Shown here one piece after another: positions 1 through 5,743 of a stretch of 6,838 nt of DNA. Position 1 is the stretch's first letter; every line of letters begins with the position of its first letter. The translations under genes were made by a program, and so were the position numbers. The notes beneath the pieces were generated by a model. The model was given only the letters and a program-made list of their open reading frames with translations, did not search any database and was not told the origin of the DNA. Source of the DNA: DASWHR01 sp035541035 (GTDB lineage Bacteria; Actinomycetota; AC-67); the NCBI GenBank assembly GCA_035541035.1, contig DATLFO010000285.1:1-6838 (forward strand). The letters run 5' to 3'.

Positions 1-372
1 GAACATGATCATCGCGGCGATCGGCGGCACCGACAGCGGCACGACATGGGAGTCGGGCAGCGCATACTTCGCGGCGAGCAGCGATCCGATGCTCGCCGCG
101 GCGACGGCCTCCCCGAGCCGGATCAGCTCGACGATGCCGGCGAACTCGGGAACCGTGCGATAGATCCCGCGGACCGCGCCGACGAGCACCAGCAGGCCGG
201 CGGTCAGCGGCACGAGCCAATACCAGCGGTCGCTGAAGGGCGGGGGCACGTCGAGATCGAAGCGGAGCTCGAGCGCGAGCCAGAGGCTTAGGGCTGCGAT
301 CAGCGAGTCGCGAATCGCGGGGGCGACGGCGCGCGCGAGCCAGTGGACGATGCCAGACGGGCGGACGCTCAC
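1..372 (-). CDS. N-terminal part of a membrane FlaA1/CapD-like polysaccharide biosynthesis protein (runs off left edge)
   Basis: Reading the minus strand from a GTG at 372 gives 124 uninterrupted codons to the window edge, with no stop. The start region reads VSVRPSGIVHWLARAV. Hydrophobic stretches follow near residues 24-36 (ending in ALELRFD), 50-66 (YWLVPLTAGLLVLVGAV) and 84-98. The LELRFD segment after the first helix and the GIYRTVPEFAG segment after the second resemble the membrane N-terminus of FlaA1/CapD/WbpM-type NDP-sugar 4,6-dehydratases/epimerases. That family places four helices before a cytoplasmic SDR domain, which here would lie outside the window. An in-frame GTG at 384 is an alternative start, but the purine-rich GGAGGGGGAG at 393-384 favours 372. 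The gene is divergent from the kinase operon and probably acts in the same glycan pathway. Family assignment rests only on the helical N-terminus, so another polytopic protein is possible. Confidence 0.6.
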   Translation of the reverse strand, partial: MSVRPSGIVHWLARAVAPAIRDSLIAALSLWLALELRFDLDVPPPFSDRWYWLVPLTAGLLVLVGAVRGIYRTVPEFAGIVELIRLGEAVAAASIGSLLAAKYALPDSHVVPLSVPPIAAMIMF

Positions 373-383
373 CCTTACGACCA

Positions 384-393
384 CTCCCCCTCC
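384..393 (-). promoter_or_regulatory. Ribosome binding site supporting the GTG start at 372
   Basis: The minus strand reads GGAGGGGGAG here, about 11 nt before the GTG at 372. The spacing is slightly long but this is the best purine-rich tract. It overlaps the right arm of a small 6-bp hairpin (391-406, TCCGGC/GCCGGA with a 4-nt loop), which could partly mask it. Confidence 0.4.
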
Positions 394-478
394 GGCGCGA
401 GCCGGAATCGAAGAACAAAAACGGGCCGGACGACCTGCGACAACCTCCTCAGGCCCCGGCCCCCCACGTAACGCGATC

Positions 479-507
479 AGGGTATGGGCGACATTCCAAC
501 CGGTCAA
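479..507 (-). promoter_or_regulatory. Candidate sigma-70-type promoter for the left-edge minus-strand gene
   Basis: On the minus strand TTGACC (507-502) is followed after exactly 17 nt by TACCCT (484-479). This fits the housekeeping-sigma pattern TTGAC(A/C)-N17-TAnnnT used by high-GC actinobacteria. Transcription would start near 472 and leave a leader of about 100 nt before the GTG at 372. Motif fit only; no transcript data. Confidence 0.4.
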
Positions 508-551
508 GCAAGGACGAATCGGGGCACCTACGGCACCCCGACCCGCTGCTT

Positions 552-586
552 TATACTTTCGGAACCGTCGGGGCTCGGCCCTCGAT
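552..586 (+). promoter_or_regulatory. Candidate promoter region for the kinase operon (two overlapping possibilities)
   Basis: TATACT at 552-557 is the only good -10-like hexamer in this GC-rich stretch, but no convincing -35 lies 16-18 nt upstream. GGCACC occurs twice with 9-nt spacing at 523-528 and 532-537 just before it. As an alternative, GGAACC at 561-566 followed after 16 nt by CGAT at 583-586 resembles the GGAAC-type -35 and CG-rich -10 recognised by some ECF (extracytoplasmic function) sigma factors, which would suit an envelope operon. Both are weak and mutually exclusive readings. Confidence 0.25.
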
Positions 587-590
587 GTGA

Positions 591-608
591 CTCATCACTC
601 TCATCACT
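591..608 (+). repeat. Direct repeat CTCATCACT x2 in the kinase leader
   Basis: CTCATCACT at 591-599 is followed directly by CTCATCACT at 600-608, immediately before the AAGGAG ribosome binding site. The second copy ends at the T of the TAA (608-610) that closes the kinase frame upstream. It could be a leader element or chance; nothing shows a binding protein. Confidence 0.5.
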
Positions 609-614
609 AAGGAG
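609..614 (+). promoter_or_regulatory. Shine-Dalgarno AAGGAG that points to a CTG start at 620
   Basis: AAGGAG is a near-perfect Shine-Dalgarno sequence. It is followed after 5 nt (TCCCT) by CTG at 620 in the kinase frame. The same frame has a stop at 608-610, and no ATG, GTG or TTG occurs before 704, which is about 90 nt from this site. Confidence 0.65.
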
Positions 615-619
615 TCCCT

Positions 620-2152
620 CTGGAGCTTCGCGACTACATCCGCATCATCCGGCGGCGGCGCTGGCTGATCGCGCTCGTCTTCGCTGCTTGCTCGGCGCTC
701 GCCTTGCTCTACTCGTCGTCGCGGCCGCCGGTGTACGTGGCGAACGCCAAGGTCTTCATCGGGCCGCAGACGATCGACCGGACCGACGCGGCCGCGGCGA
801 TGCAGGCGCTGACCTTCTCCCGCGACTTCCTGGCGTCCTACGCCGAGCTGATCCGCGGCCGCGCCTTCGCCGAGCGGGTCGTCGAAGAGCTGCAGCTGCG
901 TGTCACGCCCGAAAAGCTCACCGAACGCATCTCGGCGAACGTGCTCCAGGACACGCGCATCATCCAGGTGAAGGTCTCGGACGCGTCCCGCGAGCGGTCC
1001 GCTCGCATCGCGAACACGCTGACGGAGCTGTTCGTCGAGGACATCCAGGCGGACTTCGCCGGCGGATCCGGTGCGGTTCAGGCCTCGGTCATCGAGCCGG
1101 CGATCCCGCCGTCGAAGCGCAGCGCGCCCGCCCCCGTCCGTGACGGCATCCTCGGCGCGTTCCTCGGGCTGATGATCGGCGTCGGCGGTGCGTTGCTGCT
1201 CGAGCAGCTCGACACGCGGCTTCGCACCCGCGAGGACCTCGAGCGGGCGCTGGAGGAGGTTCCGGTGCTCGCGACGGTGCCGCGCATGTCCGGCGAGATG
1301 GCGCGCGAGCGGCGCTTCGCGGTGGACTCGGACCCGCGGGGACTTGTCGCCGAAGCCTTCCGGATCCTGCGGACCAACGTTCAGTTCCTGGCCGTGGACC
1401 GTCCGATCCGCCGCGTGCTGGTCACGGGAGCGCTCGCCGGCGACGGAAAGACGACGGTGAGCGCGAACCTGGCCGCGGCGCTGGCCACGGCCGGCTACAC
1501 GACGCTGCTGGTCGAGACCGACCTTCGCCGCCCGACGGTTCACGACTACATCGCCGGAAGCCCGTCACCGGGCATCAGCGACGTGCTGCTGGGTCGCGTC
1601 CGGCTCGACCAGGCGATCCGGCCCTCGGGAGTTCCGGGTCTTTCCGTGCTGACCTCGGGCGCGCTGCCGCCGAACCCGTCGGAGCTGCTCGGCAGCCAGC
1701 GCATGGTCGAGATCGTCGAGGAGGCGAGCGAGCGGTTCGACGTGCTCGTGCTCGACACCCCTCCGACGCTGCCGGTGACCGACTCGGTGGTGCTCGCTCC
1801 GCGCACCGACGGCGTGATCCTGGTCGTGCGCGCCGGCGAGTCGCAGCGCGACGCGGTCCGGGCCGCCGCCTCGCAGTTCGAGCGCGTCGGCGTGCGCGTA
1901 CTCGGCACGGTCTTTAACGCCGCCTCCGCGGAAGCGAGTGGCTACGGCTACCAGCACTACTACGACGAGGCTTACGGCTCAGAGCCGCGCCGCGCGTCGC
2001 GCGGGCTGCGACGCGCCAAGGAGAGCACGCCGTTCGAGACCTCGGTCCCGCCGCCGAGCGAGTGGGGATCGGCGACGCCGACGGCGACCAACGGAAACGC
2101 CACGCATCCCCCGCTGCGCGTCGAACGGTCCCCGTCCCCGCCCGATGCCTAA
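620..2152 (+). CDS. Wzz-domain/BY-type tyrosine autokinase fusion, polysaccharide co-polymerase
   Basis: This protein (510 residues from the CTG at 620) would sit in the cytoplasmic membrane, control polysaccharide chain length and export, and autophosphorylate on C-terminal tyrosines. The N-terminus LELRDYIRIIRRRRW is the usual Wzz start, followed by a helix at about 15-33. A short extracytoplasmic region runs to a proline-rich stretch at 163-173 (PPSKRSAPAP) and a second helix at about 177-194. The cytoplasmic ATPase shows the E-x2-R-x2-R oligomerisation motif (245-251, EAFRILR), Walker A GALAGDGKT (270-278), Walker A' LLVETDLR (296-303) and Walker B VLVLDTPP (375-382). A cluster of five tyrosines lies at 442-452. 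In Walker A' the usual first Asp is Glu. About 58 Pro/Ser/Thr-rich residues follow the tyrosine cluster, which normally ends such proteins. A TTG at 704 is the next standard start but would remove the first helix. It is first in a probable three-gene operon and overlaps the next gene by 8 nt. Confidence 0.9.
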   Translation: MELRDYIRIIRRRRWLIALVFAACSALALLYSSSRPPVYVANAKVFIGPQTIDRTDAAAAMQALTFSRDFLASYAELIRGRAFAERVVEELQLRVTPEKLTERISANVLQDTRIIQVKVSDASRERSARIANTLTELFVEDIQADFAGGSGAVQASVIEPAIPPSKRSAPAPVRDGILGAFLGLMIGVGGALLLEQLDTRLRTREDLERALEEVPVLATVPRMSGEMARERRFAVDSDPRGLVAEAFRILRTNVQFLAVDRPIRRVLVTGALAGDGKTTVSANLAAALATAGYTTLLVETDLRRPTVHDYIAGSPSPGISDVLLGRVRLDQAIRPSGVPGLSVLTSGALPPNPSELLGSQRMVEIVEEASERFDVLVLDTPPTLPVTDSVVLAPRTDGVILVVRAGESQRDAVRAAASQFERVGVRVLGTVFNAASAEASGYGYQHYYDEAYGSEPRRASRGLRRAKESTPFETSVPPPSEWGSATPTATNGNATHPPLRVERSPSPPDA

Positions 2153-3134
2153 GAAGCATTCGCTGCGTCGCATCCTCGGCGCGCTCGTGTTGATCGCGGC
2201 GGGCATGTCCCCGTTCGGCGCCTACATCGCGCTCAAAGCGACCGAGCCGGACCCGACCCCGGCCTGGCCATCCAACGTGGCGGTGATCACCGCCGAGAAC
2301 GGCTCGCTGGCCAGCATCGCCATGATCCACTTCCTCGCGCCGCCGACCCCGATCATCGTGCGCTTCCCGATCGAGACGTCGCTGAACGTGCCGGGCGCGG
2401 GCTCGCTGCGCGCCGTCACCGCCTACGGGATCGGCGGCGCGCCGATGCTGGCGCGCGGCCTGCAGCAGACGGCCGGCGTTGCGACTCCGTTCTGGGCCCT
2501 GTGGTCGCGGGGCTCGGCCGCGGGCCGGCCGCCGGACTCGTCGAACCTGGGCGAGCTCGCGGCCGACGTGGTCGCGATCATCGCCAACCCGTCCACGCCG
2601 GTCACGACCGCGCCCGGAACGATCGAAGTGCGCAGCGGCGTCGCCTACTACGAGCTGGACCGCGAGCGGCTCGACGGGGAGCTCGACGGCACGGCCGTCG
2701 CGCCGCCCACGACCGCCCCGCCGGTGAGCCCGTCGCCGTCCGCCGCGCCGCTGAGCCCGGCCGCGACCTCGGTCGAGGTGCTCAACCAAGGCGGCCCCGC
2801 GGGCGCCGCGAGCGCGGCCGCCGACAAGCTGAAAGCGGCCGGCTACACCGACGTGCGCGTCGGCAACTCGCCGCGGCGAGACATCGACGGCACGGTCGTC
2901 TACTACAAGACCTCGCGCGAGGCCGGCGATGCCGTCGCGCGCGTGCTCGGCTCGTCGGTCACGCAGGTCACCCGGATTCCGTCCTCGATCGACACGATCG
3001 CCGAGGTGCTCGTCCTGGTCGGCCGCGAGCCTCGCCGCGCCGTCTCTTCGCCGCGCACCGCGCCGAGACCGAACACCCCGCCGCCTTCCCCGAGCCCCTC
3101 GCCCTCGCCCAGCGACGACGTCATCGTCGAGTAG
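2145..3134 (+). CDS. Membrane-anchored protein with degenerate LCP-like region and LytR_C domain
   Basis: The ATG at 2145 lies inside the end of the kinase gene, giving an 8-nt overlap without a clear Shine-Dalgarno sequence, so translation is probably coupled. The 329-residue product has a basic start (MPKKHSLRR), one signal-anchor helix at about 10-30, and the remainder should be outside the membrane. Residues about 44-182 follow the order of LytR-CpsA-Psr (LCP) glycopolymer transferases: a strand VAVITAEN, then RFPIETSLNVPGAG where LCP enzymes have an SIPRDT..V.IPG-like motif, then AYGIGGAPML, then a GTIEVRSGVAYYEL segment. The Arg-Asp of the PRD motif reads Ile-Glu here and the region is short, so transferase activity is doubtful. 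A Pro/Ser/Thr linker (186-206) leads to a LytR_C-type domain at about 208-293 (VEVLNQGG, AADKLKAAGYTDVRVGN, VVYYKT, AEVLVLVG). The tail (304-329) carries a PSPSPS repeat and ends acidic (DDVIVE). The LytR_C call is good; the LCP relation is an inference from motif order. Confidence 0.8.
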   Translation: MPKKHSLRRILGALVLIAAGMSPFGAYIALKATEPDPTPAWPSNVAVITAENGSLASIAMIHFLAPPTPIIVRFPIETSLNVPGAGSLRAVTAYGIGGAPMLARGLQQTAGVATPFWALWSRGSAAGRPPDSSNLGELAADVVAIIANPSTPVTTAPGTIEVRSGVAYYELDRERLDGELDGTAVAPPTTAPPVSPSPSAAPLSPAATSVEVLNQGGPAGAASAAADKLKAAGYTDVRVGNSPRRDIDGTVVYYKTSREAGDAVARVLGSSVTQVTRIPSSIDTIAEVLVLVGREPRRAVSSPRTAPRPNTPPPSPSPSPSPSDDVIVE

Positions 3135-3171
3135 CCTCGGCCGCCGCAGGTCGCTGATAGCATCGGCGCCG

Positions 3172-5118
3172 GTGGAGGCCCAGACGCGGCGCGAGCGACG
3201 GAGAAGGATCCGGCGGCACCGAACGATCCGCCGCGCCGTGCTGCTCGGCCTCGGGGCGCTGATCGCCGTCGCGGGCGGCTTCGCCTGGGAGGCCATGTCG
3301 GTGCGCGCCTCGCTGGGGCGCGCCGAGCCGTTGCTGTCGTCGGCGAAGTCGGCCGCGGCCGCCGCGGACCTGGAGGCCGCCGAGCGCGGCCTGCGCGCCG
3401 CCCACGAGCACGTGCAGGCCGCGGTGCGCCGCGCGCGCGGACCGTTCACCACGCTCGCCGGGCTCGTGCCGGTCGCGGGCCGCACGCCGCGCGCGATCCG
3501 CGGCGCGGCCGAAGGCGCCGGCCTGGCGGTCCGCGCCGGCCTGCGCGCGACAGAGGCGATCGGCGCCTTCCCGACCGACGAGGACGGCAAGGCGACGTTC
3601 GGCTTCTTCCAGGGCCGCATCCCGGTCGAGTCCTGGCGCGCGGCCGCGGGACCGGTCGCGGCGGCCGACGTGCTCGCCGGCCGCGCCGCCGCGCGCGTCG
3701 CGGACACGCCGCGGCGATGGGTCCTGCCGCCGGTTCGCCGCGCGCTGACGCGGCTCGAGCGCGACCTGGCGACGCTGCGCGAGGCGACCGATCACGCGAC
3801 CGCGCTCGCGACCGTGATCCCGGCGCTCGCCGGCGGCGACGCGGCCAAGCGCTACCTGGTCGCGCTGCAGAACCCGTCCGAGCTTCGCGGCACCGGCGGG
3901 CTGCTCGGCGGCGTGACCGTGCTGGAGGCGCGCGAAGGCGCGATCGAGCTGACCGGCGAGCGGCCCGACAACGAGTTCGGCCAGCTCGAAAAGGCGGCGA
4001 TGGAGATGCCCGAGTGGTTCGTGACGCGCTACGACCGCTTCGACGGCCGCACGTTGTGGTCGAACGTCAACCTGGAGCCGGACTTTCCGACCACCGCGCC
4101 GCTCGTCGCCGCCTACTACCGCGAGATCACCGGCGAGACCGTGGACGGCGTGATCGCGCTGGATCCCTACGCGCTGTCGGCGCTGCTGGAGGTCACCGGG
4201 CCGGTCACCGGCCCGCACGGCGTGACCTTCGAGGCCGCGACGGTCGCCAAGTACGTGATGAACGATGTCTACTCGATCTACGAGACCGACTCGCTGCTGC
4301 GAAAGGCGGTGATGCTGGAGGCCGCGTCGGTGATCTTCGACCGGATCAAGCGCGGTGCGAGCCCCGCGGCGCTCGCCGAAGCGCTCGCGAAGTCGGCGAG
4401 GCGAAAGCGCATCCAGGTCTGGATGCGCGACGAGGCGGTGCAGCGCGCGGTGGCCTCGCTCGGCGTGGACGGATCGTTCCGGCCGCCCTCGAAGAACGCG
4501 ACCATGATCGGCGTGGTGACGCAGAACGCGGGCGCGAACAAGATCGACTTCTATCTGCGGCGCGCGATGGAGCTGGACGTGCATCTGCGCGACGGCGGCG
4601 GCGCGCGCGTGATCGTCAAGGTCGCGCTCACCAACACCGCGCCCACCTTTGGGCTGCCGCGCGACGTGATCGGGCCGGCCCCGGTGCCGAACCGGCCCGG
4701 CGTCTACGAGGTCGGCGAGAACACCACGTACCTGAGCCTGTACCTGCCGGTGGGCGCGACCGATGTGCTCTGGCGCGAGGAGGGGCGGCTGCAGCCGGCC
4801 GAGCGCAACCTCGCGCCGCACGCGGTGATCAGCTCGCGCTACGTCGAGATCCCGTCCAAGTCAACGGTCACCAACCGGGTGGCCTTCGACCTGCCGCCGG
4901 GAGTGTGGAAGCCGGGGCGAGGCCCCGCGCTGTGGCTGCCGCGGCAGGCGGTGCTGGAGGGGGACCGCTGGACGGTGCGGGTGCACGCGCCACCGGGCCG
5001 GCGGATCGACGGCACCAAGACCTTTGCCTGGAGCGGCTCGCTTAATCGTGACTTTCTGCTCGAACTGGACATGCGGCGGACCGTGTGGCGGCGAATTAAG
5101 GATCTGGTGTGGCGTTGA
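3172..5118 (+). CDS. DUF4012-family membrane protein
   Basis: The GTG at 3172 gives 648 residues and is the last standard start before the membrane helix that also lies after the upstream stop; its Shine-Dalgarno sequence is poor. The start is strongly basic (RRERRRRIRRHR, residues 6-17), then one helix at about 22-41, then a long Ala-rich helical region to roughly 190. The DUF4012 hallmark NPSELRGTGGLLGG is at 234-247. It is followed by VDGVIALDPYALSALLEVTGPV (about 324-345), a segment that recurs in this family. The C-terminal third looks beta-rich (VIVKVALTN, TYLSLYLPVG, TVRVHAPPG). The bulk is predicted outside the membrane. DUF4012 has no established function; family members commonly sit in surface-polysaccharide loci, and this one lies 37 nt behind the LytR_C gene in the same direction. 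A part in glycopolymer assembly or attachment is an inference from context. Confidence 0.85.
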   Translation: MEAQTRRERRRRIRRHRTIRRAVLLGLGALIAVAGGFAWEAMSVRASLGRAEPLLSSAKSAAAAADLEAAERGLRAAHEHVQAAVRRARGPFTTLAGLVPVAGRTPRAIRGAAEGAGLAVRAGLRATEAIGAFPTDEDGKATFGFFQGRIPVESWRAAAGPVAAADVLAGRAAARVADTPRRWVLPPVRRALTRLERDLATLREATDHATALATVIPALAGGDAAKRYLVALQNPSELRGTGGLLGGVTVLEAREGAIELTGERPDNEFGQLEKAAMEMPEWFVTRYDRFDGRTLWSNVNLEPDFPTTAPLVAAYYREITGETVDGVIALDPYALSALLEVTGPVTGPHGVTFEAATVAKYVMNDVYSIYETDSLLRKAVMLEAASVIFDRIKRGASPAALAEALAKSARRKRIQVWMRDEAVQRAVASLGVDGSFRPPSKNATMIGVVTQNAGANKIDFYLRRAMELDVHLRDGGGARVIVKVALTNTAPTFGLPRDVIGPAPVPNRPGVYEVGENTTYLSLYLPVGATDVLWREEGRLQPAERNLAPHAVISSRYVEIPSKSTVTNRVAFDLPPGVWKPGRGPALWLPRQAVLEGDRWTVRVHAPPGRRIDGTKTFAWSGSLNRDFLLELDMRRTVWRRIKDLVWR

Positions 5119-5133
5119 CGACATCCACACCAG
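5104..5133 (+). repeat. Perfect 9-bp inverted repeat spanning the DUF4012 stop codon
   Basis: CTGGTGTGG at 5104-5112 and CCACACCAG at 5125-5133 are exact reverse complements around a 12-nt loop that holds the TGA stop of the DUF4012 gene. No T-run follows, so it is not a standard intrinsic terminator. It ends 2 nt before the -35 candidate of the next gene and could be an operator, a weak terminator or an mRNA-stabilising hairpin. Confidence 0.7.
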
Positions 5134-5135
5134 GG

Positions 5136-5163
5136 TAGACAAGAAGGTGCGTACCGGTATCAT
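5136..5163 (+). promoter_or_regulatory. Candidate promoter for the small surface protein gene
   Basis: TAGACA (5136-5141) and TATCAT (5158-5163) are each one base from the sigma-70 consensus and are separated by 16 nt. Transcription would start near 5170, with a leader of about 30 nt that includes the GGGGGAA ribosome binding site at 5189-5195. TTGACG at 5115-5120 is another -35-like hexamer but its spacing to either -10 is wrong. This suggests the gene can be expressed apart from the upstream operon. Confidence 0.45.
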
Positions 5164-5201
5164 TCTCAACACTGGTCACTAGCTTTACGGGGGAACCGGA
5201 C

Positions 5202-5684
5202 ATGAAGAAGCTGCTCGGAACGGTCGCGAGCTTGGCGCTCGCCTTGGCTCTGCCCGCATCGACGGCTTGGGCACAGCAGTATCCCACCTCAAACTTCGTC
5301 TCGATGGACGACACCACGGTCGTCATCAACCAGCTGGTCAACTCGAGCGCGTGCTGCTTCCAGGGTCCGGTCACCTGGACGATGCGCTCGCATCCGCGCG
5401 TCGTGGGCACCAGCTTCCCCGACACCTCGGGCGTCGCGCGCCTGACCTGGCGCGTCCCGGCCGACGCCGAGCTCGGCTCGCACACGCTCAGCGCGTCCGG
5501 CACGGATATCAACGGCATCCCGCTTACGGTGACCACGACCTTCACGGTCGTGCGCGGCACCGGCCGCGGCGGGCTGACGCCGACCGGCTCGAACACGATC
5601 CCGTGGCTTCTGATCGGCCTGGGCAGCGTCGCGGTCGGCGGCACGCTGGTGACCGTCGCCAAGCGCCGCGGCATCGCCGCGTAG
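5202..5684 (+). CDS. Small exported Ig-like surface protein with LPXTG-like C-terminal anchor
   Basis: The ATG at 5202 follows GGGGGAA by 6 nt. The 160-residue product has a clear Sec signal peptide (MKKLLG, hydrophobic core, AWA|QQ with probable cleavage after residue 24). The mature part of about 90 residues looks like one beta-sandwich: PVTWTMRSHPRVVGT, SGVARLTWRVPADAELGSHTLSASGTD, then TVTTTFTVV. This pattern is common in actinobacterial surface proteins with Ig-like modules. A Gly-rich spacer leads to LTPTG (125-129), a hydrophobic segment (133-153) and KRR (154-156), which together resemble a sortase sorting signal or a simple C-terminal membrane anchor. The motif is not a canonical LPXTG because Pro is at the third place. 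Two adjacent cysteines (51-52) are the only ones in the protein. Function is unknown. It is probably displayed at the cell surface and is transcribed from its own promoter behind the polysaccharide genes. Confidence 0.85.
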   Translation: MKKLLGTVASLALALALPASTAWAQQYPTSNFVSMDDTTVVINQLVNSSACCFQGPVTWTMRSHPRVVGTSFPDTSGVARLTWRVPADAELGSHTLSASGTDINGIPLTVTTTFTVVRGTGRGGLTPTGSNTIPWLLIGLGSVAVGGTLVTVAKRRGIAA

Positions 5685-5701
5685 AGCGCCTCCGAAACGT
5701 C

Positions 5702-5741
5702 AGAGCCCCGCGGCTGCCGCGGGGCTCTTTCTTTTCTTCTT
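5702..5741 (+). terminator. Strong rho-independent terminator between convergent genes
   Basis: AGAGCCCCGCGG (5702-5713) and CCGCGGGGCTCT (5717-5728) form a perfect 12-bp stem with a CTG loop, followed by a T-rich tract (TTTCTTTTCTTCTT, from 5728). It lies 17 nt after the surface protein stop. On the minus strand the same stem follows the epimerase stop but is not followed by a T-run, so termination in that direction is likely weaker. Confidence 0.93.
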
Positions 5742-5743
5742 GT

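Noticed and set aside
46..291. Plus-strand open frame near the left edge
   Set aside because: The opposite strand gives a hydrophobic membrane protein start with a ribosome binding site, while this frame is polar and repetitive in composition.
375..443. Possible 22-codon leader peptide starting at TTG 443 on the minus strand, ending just before the GTG at 372
   Set aside because: The GAGGAGG at 450-444 directly abuts the TTG, leaving no spacer for initiation, and the peptide has no attenuator-like codon run.
551..1543. Minus-strand open frame opposite the kinase N-terminal half
   Set aside because: No motifs, basic low-complexity composition, opposite a gene with clear domains.
1914..3707. 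Very long minus-strand open frame opposite the LytR_C and DUF4012 genes
   Set aside because: Its translation is low-complexity Arg/Ala/Gly-rich with no recognisable motif. It is a by-product of high GC content antisense to two well-supported genes.
3121..4821. Long minus-strand open frame opposite the DUF4012 gene
   Set aside because: Arg/His/Asp-rich sequence of the kind produced by antisense reading of GC-rich genes; the plus strand encodes a recognisable family.
3717..5045. Long plus-strand open frame in another frame within DUF4012
   Set aside because: Arg/Ala/Gly-rich translation with no domain, fully inside a real gene in another frame.
5104..5133. Intrinsic terminator of the DUF4012 operon
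   Set aside because: The inverted repeat is perfect but has a 12-nt loop and is followed by a purine-rich stretch rather than a T-run, so it is listed as an inverted repeat only.
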